This document shows positions 25,176 through 36,960 of a DNA stretch of 64,000 nt, one piece after another. Below the pieces are notes generated by a model that had not been told where the DNA came from, did not search any database, and worked only from the letters and a program-made list of their open reading frames with translations. Within the stretch, counting starts at the first letter, position 1; every line of letters begins with the position of its first letter. The translations under genes were made by a program, and so were the position numbers. The DNA is from Paraphaeosphaeria minitans (lineage: Eukaryota > Ascomycota > Dothideomycetes > Pleosporales > Didymosphaeriaceae): contig WJXW01000002.1 of NCBI GenBank assembly GCA_015832175.1, forward strand, positions 2,914,001 to 2,978,000, read 5' to 3'.

Positions 25176-27150
25176 ATGTTATACCCAGCATTTATTCAAA
25201 TGATAGAAGGGAAAGAGACGGTGGGAGCTCGATACGGGCGAAATGTTGGGCACTGGAAGATCGCGGTTTACGTACCTGATATACTACACCGCACCATTTC
25301 TCATCATGCTGAATACTCTTCAACATCGTGTACAATTGAATATGCTCGTGAATTCTGCCATGATGTCCTGCTGGTCTGCAAAAGTGCGCAAAGGCTTATT
25401 CACACATACTCGTAGGTCGCCCTGGGGTGGCACGGATTCATGTCGGCACTTGGCAACGTGAACATTCCCAAGCCTAATTTATTGCTCCTGCTGCACAAAC
25501 ATACACACTACACATGATAAAGACCTTCTCGATAGCACTGGTAACACGCTGGAGATGCACTAGCGATCCGTGCCAAGGACAACATGTCTTACACATTATC
25601 TTCCAGAGCGTTCGTTCACTAACCGAAGTAACTAAGGACATCCCACATGCTTCTCGTACCACCACCTGCTACTTCAGAAAATTCCTTCCGCACACTCGTT
25701 ATCAATAACAACAAGCTTACCGAGAGCTTCAATATGAACATTAGTTGACCGGTACCAGCGGCCACTTCGACTGCACCTACAGCAATTTCAACGACAATGG
25801 ATCGTCATTGCGGGCTGAGTTTGGCAATGGGAAAGAAGCATTTGTGTTTACCTCTATTGACATAATGTAAGCCATTTCACGTCCATCATGCTGGTAAAAG
25901 TCCTAACCGTTGACAGACACTGTAATAGGTAACAGCAATGATCGAATGCCATGTTTCAACCAGAAAGATAACTACCAGAATCATTGCAAAAACTGAGTCA
26001 GTAGACGTCGACAGATAATGAGATATATACTAATCTTCGGTGGTGCGTAATCATACAACTCTCTAGCCGTGTCGTGCTGCATTCACTAACATACCCAAGT
26101 TGTTTCTATGTTGTACGCTACTACTGCAAATTTTCTTCAAGCCCTTTACCTTCGACGGACAATTAACTTGCACCGACGAGAAAAACAAGATATTTTTGAG
26201 GGCCTTGCACATTCATTCTAGGTATCACAGCTCGCCCATACCATCATCAGATGACCTGGAAATAGACAGGTCTTGGACGGGTTGAACAAGAGGCGACTTA
26301 GAAAATCAATAAGGGAAAACAATACTGCGCAACAAACCGGTACCTAATGTTCACTGGATCATGTTGCAAGGACGAGAACATCAGGTGACATGTAACGCGG
26401 CACATGATGCAGGGTTTGTTGCCGCCGGCCACCCGGGTCCTCCTTCACTCTTCCACCGCATTATAGTCCTTGCGTTGCTTTATTGAAGCTTAAGTTATTA
26501 ATCCGCGTCGTTCTCTAGTTCATTTGGATACCCGTCCCTCCCCGGAGAATTCGTGGTTCTGTTATCGCAACACCATACAAGTGGGGCATTGCGTGCTCCA
26601 GGCTTGTCACTGTCGCCAATTTGAAAATTCTCTGTTACTTCAGCCTTTCGCAAGGTGCTCAACGAGTTCCAGTACGTATTCTTATGACATTCATGCATAT
26701 GGTCTGACGGGAGAGCTCTTGGCGAAAAGATGCCAGGTGGATAGAATGATGGTTGCAATCGACGGTCCTAAGACAGGAGCCTTGATTGGAAAACACCCCT
26801 AGACTTGCAGTTTCGGCACTTCTCTACGGCTCTTAACTAAATTTTATTCCCAGCTACCCGCCTCTAGTGCGGTTGTTGTTGATAACTAGAAACGTCACCC
26901 TGCCCGGCGTGGTGGAGACACGAAGCTGATTGATGTCGAGAAGCGAATGATCGTTCTACGCTGTAGGTGCTAGTGTAAAGCACTACAAATTCTGCTATAT
27001 CGTATTCGCCATGGGTCTTGACGTGCTTCAGTGGAAGACGTGATCGGGCCCTATCTATGAAATAAAATTTGGGAACCGGTTCTGGATTATAGAAATCACG
27101 ACCATTTCGATCCCGGTATCAATCTTTCAAGCCCATAGCACACCGCAGAC
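25176..27150. other. gene-free intergenic region
   Basis: Nearly 2 kb without a supported gene, moderately AT-rich. Short frames are not linked by splice sites. I see no recognisable transposon domain, terminal repeat or tRNA. Confidence 0.45.
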
Positions 27151-28682
27151 ATGGTACTTCAAAGCTTGAAGACCATCTACCGGTCGGTTCTATTTCAAAT
27201 CATCATCGTTGGGCTTGTGGCCTTTTGCGAACCCGGCATCTGGACGGCCTTGAACAACCTGGGAGCTGGTGGAAACGCGAAACCATTTCTCAACAATGCC
27301 GCCAACGCGTTGACCTACGGGCTCATGTCCATCGGTTGCTTTATCTCCGGAGGAATCTCGAATAAGATCACAGCGAAATGGACTTTGGTCATCGGTGCTG
27401 CATTCTATACACCGGTACGTAATCCCGGGCCACCAACTGGTGTTTCTTCTGCCATTTGTCGGAAATCACCAAGTTGCCCGGTACCTTCACGTTTTGACTA
27501 TTTTACTGACGTTGTGCCTGATTTTTGTAGTATGCTGCTGGCCTATACTGCAACAACCGATATGGTAACGAGTGGTTCATGCTCCTCGGTGCTGCGCTTT
27601 GTGGTATCGGTGCATCCATGCTCTGGGCTAGTGAAGCAGCAATTGCGGTCGGTTACCCGGAAGACGAGAAAAGAGGCCGATACGTCGGCCTCTGGATGGG
27701 GATCCGTCAGATGGGTCCCTTGGTAGGTGGAGCCATCTCCCTGGCACTCAATGTCAAGACCAAAGAGAAGGGCAAAGTCACGTACACGACCTACCTCGGC
27801 CTCGTTGCAATCTCGTCACTGGGCGCTCCTTTCGCCCTATTACTTTCGCAACCCCAGAAGGTGAAACGAAGTGATGGCACGAAGATTCCTTACCTGAAGA
27901 AGACAACCTTCAAGGCTGAAGCACGCGCTATCTTCAGACAGCTGAAGAACCCATACATGCTCTTACTGATTCCCGTTTTCCTAGCTGGACAGTTCGGCGT
28001 GACTTACCAGGGCAATTATCTTACCAGTAAGTTGTCGAAGCTCTGAGGCCAATAAAGCTGATCCGTTATAGCATACTTCACCGTCCGCTCTCGTGCCCTA
28101 GCTTCCTTTCTTACCGCCATCGTTGGTACTCTGGCCAATATACTCACGGGCGTCGTCCTTGACCTGCCTCAATTCTCGCGACCCGCAAAGTCTAAAGCCG
28201 TCTACATCTTCATCCTCGTTACAGTAACTGCCTCGTGGATCTGGAACGCCGTCGTCCAGACAAAGCTCACCCGCATGGCCGAAGCGCCTTCCTTCGACCT
28301 CGGCGACGGTCCCTTCTTCAATTCTGCCTTCACCGTATACATGTGCTTCCGCTTCTTCTACGAGATCCTGCAGACATACGTATACTGGCTCATGGCGGAA
28401 ATCAAGGGTGCGCAGGGCGAGGGCGACGTTTCGCGTACGACAGGCATATTGAGGAGTTGGGAGAGCATTGGCAGCACCATTGCTTATGCGATTGGAGCAG
28501 TGCACATCTCGAATCAGACGCAGATGATTGTCGGGTTTGCCCTCTGGGCGTGGACCGTGCCGTGCACTTTGATGGCGGTGTTTGGGGATTGGAATAAGGG
28601 TGTGCCGAAGAATGGGCTCGAGAGCGAGAGCGAGAGCGATTTGGAGGTGCAGAGGGTCGTGACTGCCGATCAAAAGATTTGA
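27151..28682 (+). CDS. UNC93-like MFS membrane protein
   Basis: Exons are 27151-27414, 27531-28026 and 28072-28682, giving 456 aa. Donors are GTACGT and GTAAGT, and the frame is continuous at both junctions. The start of the protein is typical of the fungal UNC93/DUF895 group: LVAFCEPGIWTALNNLGAGG, then NALTYGLMSIGCFISGGISN, WFMLLGAALCGIGASMLWAS and EKRGRYVGLWMGIRQMGPL. About eleven or twelve membrane segments can be picked out. The C-terminus is hydrophilic with a serine/glutamate repeat (SESESESD). These are MFS-fold proteins of unknown cargo in fungi. The first intron of 116 bp is longer than most here. No functional link to the sugar transporter upstream is evident beyond proximity. Confidence 0.87.
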
Positions 28683-29310
28683 GCGCTGGGGTTGTAATCA
28701 TCCTTTGTACAACCGGGCTGTCGAATCCTAGAAAGGTTCTAAACTCCATCCCATTGTTACACGACATATAGAACAATAGATGCGGTGGATTCCTAGAAGG
28801 AGAGCAACGTTTGCTACGATTTTCCATTCCAAGCAGCCGAGACACTGTGGAAACAATTCTCGCACGTGTGAAGCCTTGTTTCGGCATCGATCACTGGAAA
28901 ATATATCGAAGCGAACACCGAGTGAATTCGAGCTATCGATTTTATTTACCCCATCCACTCGAATAGTGGTCAGAATGCCATGGCATCAAGCTTCTCCCAT
29001 AGCGATACCTGACAAGGGATCAACCGAAGCATATCCTAGTAGCAACAAGTATCGATTCGGCTATTGTCTAATCTATCTGCAACAAGGCCAAGAGAAAAGT
29101 CTCAACGTATCCATACACACTTGCCTGGGTGGGGACCGCTTCTGGCAGGTCAAAGCTTTCCAATTGCACTGGGCATAGGCTTGCCCGATGCCCTAGTCCA
29201 CGGTATGTATTGCTCCGATAACACATACCACGATGTTTTGTGGAAGTCTTTGAACATAAGAAGTCCCTGATACACTTTCCATCGGATCTTTCTATCAGAT
29301 CCAACTTGCA
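28683..29310. other. intergenic region upstream of the AA9 gene
   Basis: No gene seen. It includes the AA9 promoter. No element assigned. Confidence 0.4.
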
Positions 29311-30237
29311 ATGAGGCTCATTGTTGCTATTTCTCTCGCCGCACTAAGCGGCAGTTCGCTCGCTCATGGCGGTGTAACGTCTTATCTAATCGACAACAAG
29401 AATTACACAGGGTAAACTCACGCACCCTGGATCCTCCAAGATTGCTAACCTGGAGGCAAGCTATGTGTGGTACGACGCGTATGAAAGCCAGCATGAACTG
29501 ATCCAGCGCTCCTGGCACATGAACCCGCTCAGCGACCCCGCATCGACCAACCTGACTTGTAACAACAAAGGACTCGCAGTACCCGGAGCTTTCCATGCCT
29601 CTGTAACGGCCGGCAGCACCATCAGGGCGACATGGGTCACACCCGACGGCTACGGCTGGCCGCACACGCTCGGCCCCATGGTAGCGTACATGGTCTCTTG
29701 TGGCGAGGATTGTACCACGATTACCGACACTTCTTCGCTCAAGTGGTTCAAGATTGCGGAAGAAGGTCTACGCGCTGGGTATGCCGTTGGCGAGGACGAC
29801 GGCTGGTACCAAAATGATCTTTGGGAGAACAGGCGCACCGAGTATTGGAATGTGACTGTGCCGGCTGGCCTAAAGTCCGGAAGGTACTTGATCAGGCATG
29901 AGATTATCATGCTGGAGTTGAACCCTGTGCAATTCTATCCAAATTGCGCACATTTGGAAGTTAGGGGGGAGGGTGCGAGCGTGCCGAGTGATGAATTTCT
30001 GGTCACGTTTCCTGGGGCGTATTCTTTGAGTGGTAGGTGCTATTGTTGTCAGGGGATTAGGGATGATGGCTTGATACTGATTGATGCAGACCCTGGGATC
30101 GCTATTTCCGGAAAGGTTCGCAGTGACAAAACAACAAAGGTGTGCGCATGCGCCGGAGCTTTCCTGTATTGATTCATGACTAACTTCGTAATTAGAACTA
30201 CATTGTACCCGGACCGAAGGTATGGAAAGGGGAATGA
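29311..30237 (+). CDS. AA9 lytic polysaccharide monooxygenase
   Basis: Exons are 29311-29411, 29461-30032, 30090-30139 and 30196-30237, giving 254 aa. The last two coding exons are only 50 and 42 nt. An 18-residue signal peptide (AALSGSSLA) ends exactly before His19, which becomes the mature N-terminal copper ligand. The second histidine-brace residue is His102 in HTLGPM. The axial tyrosine region QFYPNCAHLEV is present near the end of the core, as are cysteines for the expected disulfides. AA9 enzymes oxidatively cleave cellulose or hemicellulose outside the cell using copper and a peroxide/oxygen co-substrate. There is no cellulose-binding module. The protein ends with NYIVPGPKVWKGNE, close to the usual end of the catalytic domain. 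Reading on past the exon 2 donor gives a non-family tail, which supports the splicing. Confidence 0.92.
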
Positions 30238-31787
30238 GAAAAATGTGGAGAGGAAGAGATGTTCGTGGCTATATTGGTCACGAAATCCTATTCTAATGTC
30301 CAATGAATGGTCCAGATCATATCGACGAAGACAATCGAAATTAGTTGTGGAGGAAAGATCTACTACTGCTTTAAAAGATTGCAAGTGATGCGAACCTACG
30401 AACCTAGGTACCTATGGTTATTAATGCACTAATCGACACCACTTGACTACAAAAAATACACGACGCCCAAAATAGTTTGATGGAAAGGCTAAGGCCGTAA
30501 ACACGAAAATAACGTCAGTCGTAAAAATCAGTTAACTAAAATACGTATTGTAATTAAGGACTTCATGATTAAAGTATTGCCAACCACTCATAGCTGTTGA
30601 AAAAAACATATTAATGCCGTGATACTTTGCAAGTTCTAAACGTAGAGCTAGTTTAGCAGTTGCTAATATCAACTTACCAATATCTAGCTTGTATGGCAGA
30701 TCATGATTACACAATTAAGAAACGTAAGTCTTGCTGAAATTGGGCTCATAATCACACTGTTAAGACCTAGGTAGTAGAGGCTTTATAAAAATGGTCTATT
30801 AGCATTATTTACTTCGAGGAGTGTCTAGAATGAACGGTTTCCAACGAGACTTCCCCGACTCAGCAGTGCCAATTAAAATGCCGGGCTGGACAGAGTTCAC
30901 ACTGATACATTCTTATAAGTCTAAAAAAGCGAGGAAGTGACGGAACTGAGCCTAAGGGGCTTTCTCATATTAGACTTAGTTTTGCACGAGGTTAGTGTAA
31001 AGGCTTAAAGTTACATGGGCTGCCAAAAATTCGTGGCCAACAAGTAGGAATAAACTAAACAGGCTTATAGAAGTTATTGCAGAATTTTTTAAAGTGCATG
31101 ATAAGATGATCAGATGATACGATGATACTGCATTTGAAAGCTGTGATGAGCGATATAACAATAAGCCTGATGTTAAAAGAACTGATAATTACGGGCACGT
31201 AAACCCACTAAATCCTCTCTTTAAGGAATGATCAGGCCAACATGTGAATAACAGTCGCCCTTCAAAATGACTGTTTTTGATTGCCATTTCAGAGTACCTT
31301 GTGTACGTTTCCTTGCATGAGATGCATTGGTAGTTGCGATGCGCATGGCATATAGGCGTGACGGCGCGGGGAGACAAACACCAGTGCTGCAGATCTTACT
31401 GCGGACCAGTTCGTATACCAAGGGCCCACAGGAACCCTACGATCGCGTGCTTGTGACCAAGCTGTTGGGTCAGGGACACGGGAGGACAACGCGCTTGCAT
31501 GCAGATGACGTGCTCGCTTGGCGGATTTGACAACGACATCGCTCCTGGGAAGCTTCTAGTCACGTTACATATTGGTATCGCAGCCGTTTCCTAAGCCGAC
31601 ACTGGGGTGGAATGGACTGTGGAGACACACGGAAATAGTGAAGTAGGTTGGGTAGGCATGGAGTGCCACATCAGAATTTGCATATGGAAGACGATTTTAA
31701 AACGAATAATGAGTATCATGGATCATGGATCATGGATCATGGACCTTCATTCCATCATGATGTCGTATACTCTGACTATTAATATCT
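30238..31787. other. AT-rich gene-free region
   Basis: The stretch of about 30400-31300 is conspicuously AT-rich with many stops in all frames, which resembles old RIP-mutated or decayed repeat DNA. No transposon domain can be read. A short direct repeat of ATCATGG (four copies) lies at 31715-31741. Confidence 0.5.
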
Positions 31788-32345
31788 CTATGAATCAGGA
31801 ATGGCTGCAATAGCGTCAACCTCGATCAAGAAGTCACCAGGTAGCTTTCCCACCTCGACAGCTGTCCGCGCTGGCTTCGGCGTAGGAAGCATGGCCCCAT
31901 AAACCTCATTCATCGCTGCGTAGTCACTCATGTTGGCGAAGAAGACAGTGGTCTTCATCACGCCTCGTCAAGAGTAGCGGCAATGTTCTTAATCACTTGG
32001 GCCTGGAATTTGTTAGTAGATATTTCAGAAAATAGCCTGAGATGTAGTAAGCTGATCAAGGCCTCCGTACAGTTTGCTCTCTAATCCCACCAGCCACGAT
32101 GGTGCCATTAACACTAGGCACTGTGCCTGACGTGTAGACGATGCCTTTGCTTGTCCAAGCTCCGCTGGCTTTCCTTCTTATCAGTATATGGCTTTGGCTA
32201 CCAAAGCGTTCAACTGACAGAGTATAAGACCCTGAGTGTCTAGGTAGGTTACTATGGGCTGTTCTGCGAGCTTGGGAGTCGGCTTCGCCAAAGCAATGCC
32301 TGCTGCCACTAGAAGCGTGGTGAAAATTGAGACGAATTGGACCAT
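31788..32345 (-). pseudogene. decayed RidA/YjgF-family gene with signal-like N-terminus
   Basis: On the minus strand an ATG at 32345 opens MVQFVSIFTTLLVAAGIALA, a good signal-peptide-like stretch. RidA-family blocks then appear in the right order: KASGAWTSKGIVYTSGTVP, VNGTIVAGGIREQT, AQVIKNIAATLDEA, KTTVFFANMSDYAAMNEVY and the C-terminal PARTAVEVGKLPGDFLIEVD. The frame breaks after GGIREQT. About half a dozen residues are missing, with a second shift between LDEA and MKTTVFF, where the current frame meets TGA TGA. Intact family members are short trimeric imine/enamine deaminases. The breaks cannot be introns because homologous blocks abut. It is probably non-functional. How conserved the signal-like start is remains unknown. 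Confidence 0.72.
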
Positions 32346-33836
32346 GTTGATGCAAACTAGGATCAGGAAATGCTAGATCTGAATAAGTGTTTGTACACTC
32401 CATCTACGGGGAACCTTTCGGCCTTGTAGCTGCAGTGCCGTGCTTGCTCATTCAGCACCAAAACAACTCTGCTCGCCAAGCTTCCCGACCAAGACTGCCT
32501 CCTCTTACGCCCTTCCAAAGTATCCGAGTTCGCTGGACATAACCAAGACCCCATTCTACAGTTGTTGACAACGCGAACGTCTGGGCATTGCTTGGCTATC
32601 CCGACGGCGTTCTGTCGGCGGATATCGTTATCTTGGTTCCCATGATTGTACCAACCTCGTGGGGTCACGCCGATAGACCAAGTCAGTCCCCTACCTACCC
32701 ATCCTACGCGCGGAACGCGCGCATGTTCTCGACTCCTATTCGTAACGGCCGCATGGCAACCGTATACATGCGGGGTCTATATGGCGAGGCGAAGATGCTT
32801 TCTGGGCTTCGGGTGTCCAATAACGTGCAACACGCAACGGCGGGAGGGCGTTCTGACGTAAACTTGGATAAAAATCCATGAAGATAAGGCATCGACGCAT
32901 GAAGATCTGGCGAGCTTAGCGCGGTCAATTGGTGTAAATGAGTCTAGCCGCCTTCGGTTTAGGGCGGTTCGCTACGATTACCACGAATGCCTTTGATTGT
33001 GCATGGGTTGACATCCTCAGTGGGAACTTGTCAAGTTGACTCAAACTTCACCTCGCCACGCTAACGGATAGCCATGAAGACCCGGCCAAAATTCCAGAGG
33101 GGCCGTTTATGCGGGGTCTTCACGCGGAGTCTAATCTGCGGACGAACCATTTAAATGATCTACATACCACCACTCAGAATACCGCGTACACAAAGGACGT
33201 GTACCTACTGTAATAGGTCCTAGGTATGCATAAAATGCAGCCTCAGAACAGATATCGTAGTACTTACACCGTTAACATGCTCCTTCCCTAATCAAAGTGG
33301 TGGCTCCCTGTATTGGTATCTATTAATTATCCTTGATCTCAAATGCACCGTGTTGCTAAGATCCCGTTTTGGAAGGCCTAGTAGTCTATAGGAGTAGAAA
33401 GATAACGAAGTCACATCGGAGTGCCGATCTCAACACGCCGAGAAGGTCTCTACTGCGCAGCCATCGCTTACGCAACCCAAGGATATCGACCACGGTCAGT
33501 CACTTGAATGCGGGAAGTTTATGGTTCGGTACCCCATTATCGGATTTTTAGAGTCTTTGAAGGCTCCTTGGCAGGCTTCTGTAGTCTTATCGCGAAGATA
33601 TCAAGTCAGCACAGGCCTGGAGATGTGGAAATGGAGCGACAGTGTCTATCGAACGGCGTGTAATTGCTGCATAACTCCAATATTCTAGAAACTGGCTTCG
33701 TGCATATAGAGCCGAAATTCTTGCGAAGCTGCGTGTAGGCGGCTTTGGAGACGTACAAATGGGTGCGACTATCTCTTCGATTTGAGGTCACATGGACTTC
33801 GTTCTTCATACCCCAGTTCTTCTTACTACATCCAAG
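32346..33836. other. gene-free intergenic region
   Basis: No supported gene on either strand. It holds the promoter of the L-amino acid oxidase. No distinct element recognised. Confidence 0.45.
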
Positions 33837-35879
33837 ATGAAGGGTATCCTCAAAACTTCATCTGCCGTGCTCTCTGTGTCAGGTATCGTGGCTGCTGGTC
33901 CCGTCAATGGTCGCTCAGATATCATTCAATTCAAAGGACCTTTCCAAGTCTCGTCGGACTCTGTTAACAATGTCCATATTGGATACGGCGATGACTCCTT
34001 TGAGGGAAATTTTCAAGTCGTCTACGGAGCATGCGACATGTCCGGTAGTCATGAACGACACCACGAGCTTGGATCAACCATTTTCAGACGCGATGCCCGT
34101 CCGGAACGTTTAGTCTGGCTCATTCCAGATGAAGTTATCCATCGAGGCTGCCTTCACGCATATTCTGGATCTTTACTCATTGGACGCTCAGCATCTATCG
34201 CTATCACCAGGAACCTCCGAAAAAGAGAAGACATATCCAACATATCAGACTGGAGCGGTCCCTGGTTCGATGGCGTCGCATACATGCGGAACAAAGCCAA
34301 CAACAACTCCTTCGTCGCGGTTGAAAAGAGCAAGAAGATCGCAATTGTTGGCGGAGGCATGTCCGGTTTGTTGACAAGCCACCTACTCACTTCCGTCGGA
34401 ATCGATGACTGGCACATTACTGAGAGCTCACAGCGTATCGGAGGCCGTATAAGGACCAAGTATCTTGCCAATACCACGCCTGATCAATATCAATACCAGG
34501 AGATGGGCCCAATGCGATTCCCAGTCAGTACGAAATACACTGACACCAACGAAACGCTCGACATCAACGACCATAAGATGGTGTTTCAACTCGCGGACAC
34601 ACTCAACAAGCTGAACGGCAACGGTTCGTCACTTGCAGTCAATTTCATTCCATGGATCCAGTCCAGCCCCAACGTTCCTGCCAACTCGAATGGATACCGG
34701 TTGCCGAATGGTCGCATTCCCAGCGCAGCCGAGGTAAAGGCCAATTCCAGCCTGGTGCTGCCCGCAGCCAAGCCAGATGATTATGACGAGGAAGTCGTCA
34801 CGAAAGCTGAAGACGCGCTCTCGGCCTTCTACGACGAGACCCCAGAGCGCTTAAGGAACGCATCTCTAAACATCTACAAGGCTCATAAGGAAGCAATCGA
34901 GCGGGGTCTTTTCCACTGGTCCGAGGCTGCTTACCTCCGGTACCACCTCAGCATGAGCCAGAATATGGTTGACTACGTTGCTGGTTCGGGTAGCGACCCG
35001 ATGTGGGACTTGTATGACTCTGTATACTTCGGAGCTACCACCTGGCGAACAATCGACAAGGGCTTAGAGTCGCTTCCTCGTGCCTTCTACCCTCATGTCC
35101 AAGACAAGCTCACTCTTCGTCGCAAGATTGATGGCATTGTGTACAGTAACGACACTGGAAAGGTCACTCTTACTTGGCGCCAGAACCAGTTCGCGATGAA
35201 ACCTGAATCAGAAGAATACGACTATGCAGTTGTTGCAGTGCCTTTCTCCAAGGTCAGGACGTGGTCACTCCCCAAGTACTCTTCTCTCTTGACCCGAGCC
35301 ATCCAAACGATGAATTACGCGCAGTCCTGCAAGGTTTCACTCCGCTACAAGACCCGCTTCTGGGAGCATTTGGACGAGCCTATCATCGGTGGCTGCGGCG
35401 CGGTCGATATCTACGGCATTGGCTCTGTCTGCTACCCTTCCTACTGGATCAACTCCACCGGGCCCGGTGTTATCCTTGCTTCGTACAGCAGTGGAACTCC
35501 CGCGCGCTCGCTGGCTGCGCTCAGCACCGAGGACCACGTCGCTCGCGTGCAGAGAGCTATGGTCGAGGTTCACGGTGATGTTGCTGCCGAACAATTCACT
35601 GGGGCATTCGACCGACAATGCTGGGAGGTTGATGAGCACCAGGCTGGTGCTTGGGCTGATCCTCTTCTCGGCCAGCAGGAGCTGTACCTGCCGGCTTATT
35701 ACAAGACTGAGGCCAACACCATCTTCATTGGTGAGCACACCAGCTACACGCACGCCTGGATCTACTCGGCCCTTGACTCGGCAGTCCGTGGAACGACGCA
35801 GCTTCTGCTTGACATGGGTCTTGTCGATGAGGCCAAGCAGATCGTGGAGGAATGGATGGGTCGGTGGATCAGTTTGTAG
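33837..35879 (+). CDS. secreted L-amino acid oxidase (flavin amine oxidase family)
   Basis: Intronless, 680 aa. I preferred the ATG at 33837 because it gives a signal peptide (MKGILKTSSAVLSVSGIVAAG). The in-frame ATG at 33792 adds 15 residues that weaken it. The N-terminal 160 residues form the propeptide and substrate-domain region seen in long fungal L-amino acid oxidases. The FAD-binding motif KKIAIVGGGMSGLLTSHLL is at about residues 166-184. The second adenine-side motif is RIGGRIRT, and GPMRFP follows, matching the conserved GAMRxP-like segment. The C-terminal FAD motif is IFIGEHTSYTHAWIYSALDS. The enzyme deaminates L-amino acids to keto acids with release of ammonia and hydrogen peroxide. 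Several N-glycosylation sequons (NNS, NAS, NST) fit a secreted protein. Confidence 0.9.
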   Translation: MKGILKTSSAVLSVSGIVAAGPVNGRSDIIQFKGPFQVSSDSVNNVHIGYGDDSFEGNFQVVYGACDMSGSHERHHELGSTIFRRDARPERLVWLIPDEVIHRGCLHAYSGSLLIGRSASIAITRNLRKREDISNISDWSGPWFDGVAYMRNKANNNSFVAVEKSKKIAIVGGGMSGLLTSHLLTSVGIDDWHITESSQRIGGRIRTKYLANTTPDQYQYQEMGPMRFPVSTKYTDTNETLDINDHKMVFQLADTLNKLNGNGSSLAVNFIPWIQSSPNVPANSNGYRLPNGRIPSAAEVKANSSLVLPAAKPDDYDEEVVTKAEDALSAFYDETPERLRNASLNIYKAHKEAIERGLFHWSEAAYLRYHLSMSQNMVDYVAGSGSDPMWDLYDSVYFGATTWRTIDKGLESLPRAFYPHVQDKLTLRRKIDGIVYSNDTGKVTLTWRQNQFAMKPESEEYDYAVVAVPFSKVRTWSLPKYSSLLTRAIQTMNYAQSCKVSLRYKTRFWEHLDEPIIGGCGAVDIYGIGSVCYPSYWINSTGPGVILASYSSGTPARSLAALSTEDHVARVQRAMVEVHGDVAAEQFTGAFDRQCWEVDEHQAGAWADPLLGQQELYLPAYYKTEANTIFIGEHTSYTHAWIYSALDSAVRGTTQLLLDMGLVDEAKQIVEEWMGRWISL

Positions 35880-36080
35880 AACATCCACCCGCTTAGTATT
35901 GATGGAAACGATTAATGAATGACTCAATGAATATTAAATTAATATCTGCACACAACAAATGCGCTCTCGATTTGATTTGCATACCCTCGTATTGCATGCG
36001 TGGAAGTGATCTCCAGGTTTTTTTCTCCATATTTTTCGATGAGCCCGAGGTTAACCAGTGAGTGCTTTTTATCACGCTCG

Positions 36081-36960
36081 ATGAGCAAGTTCGATTATTC
36101 TTTTCGCAATTGGAAGAAAGCAGTAGGTACGGCTACCAAGGCTGTCAAAATGGATGACGTCACCGTTAATTCCCTTCGAATTGTTCCCTTCAGGCTAAGC
36201 AACACGGGAAGCGCGCATCCTGTGGCACTTCAATAACCTTCACACAGGCCTTTCGACAATCCAGAAAAATAAGATGGATGACGAATGGCAGACCGCCGCT
36301 TTTGGATTCCGCAACATGCACAACCGTGTCCAGAACAAATCTTCTCGCAAAAGTCGACCTTTCGATGTGCACAAGACCTTTGGCAGCTATGCATGCAAGT
36401 GCGCGGCATGGAAAAGCAGAGACACCAATCGCGATGACGAAAAAAATATTCAGTTGGAGCTGTACCGCTTGAGTCCGAACGGAGAGGGTGTTGTTGGCGA
36501 AATTCATTTCCCGCGTGCGCTCGACGCCGCAGTACTTCTATCTGGCAGCAGGGCAAGTCTGAGCAGGACGGTGCAAGGGATTGAAGTCGATTTCGACGAG
36601 GCAGAGGAGGAGGACAAGCAGAGTCAAGAGCAAGATGAAAATGGCTGCGATGAAAGCGATGCTGAGGATCCCACGGACGATCGCGAGTTCGAAGAAGAGC
36701 CGGCGCGGTTCAGGAAATTCGAGAAGAACAGTTTCCGAGAACCCAAGTTTTGGATCCGCTGGAATGGCGTAACTGAGGGGGCTGAGGTCGTGACAAGCGA
36801 CTTGGGCTATCTGGTTTTCTCGGGAAACGAGTGTCGAAACTTCAAAGGAACCATTACGTGCGAAGCGCTAGGTTGGAAAGATGCTGCTATCAATGGCCGC
36901 AAGATCTCGGGTAGAGGACCTTCTGATGTACCAATCAATTGGAATGGTCAGATCTTGTAA
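36081..36960 (+). CDS. acidic hypothetical protein, probable two-exon gene
   Basis: Not recognised. The model has exons 36081-36126 and 36248-36960 (252 aa), with a GTACGG donor and a CACACAG acceptor joining G|GC in frame. The N-terminus then reads MSKFDYSFRNWKKAVG. If that intron is not real, the gene starts at the ATG at 36274 and codes for 228 aa. The centre is a Glu/Asp/Gln-rich low-complexity block (about residues 115-150). The two flanks look like conserved beta-rich segments (FGSYACKCAAWKS and PKFWIRWNGVTEGAEVVTSD). These could form one split domain. No signal peptide or membrane segment. Function unknown. Confidence 0.55.

Noticed and set aside
33792..33836. Earlier ATG for the L-amino acid oxidase
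   Set aside because: It adds 15 residues before a clean signal peptide. The second ATG gives the better secretion signal.
36274..36960. Treating the acidic protein as a single exon from 36274
   Set aside because: Not excluded, but a splice pair joins a good upstream ATG exon in frame, so I listed the two-exon model and gave lower confidence.
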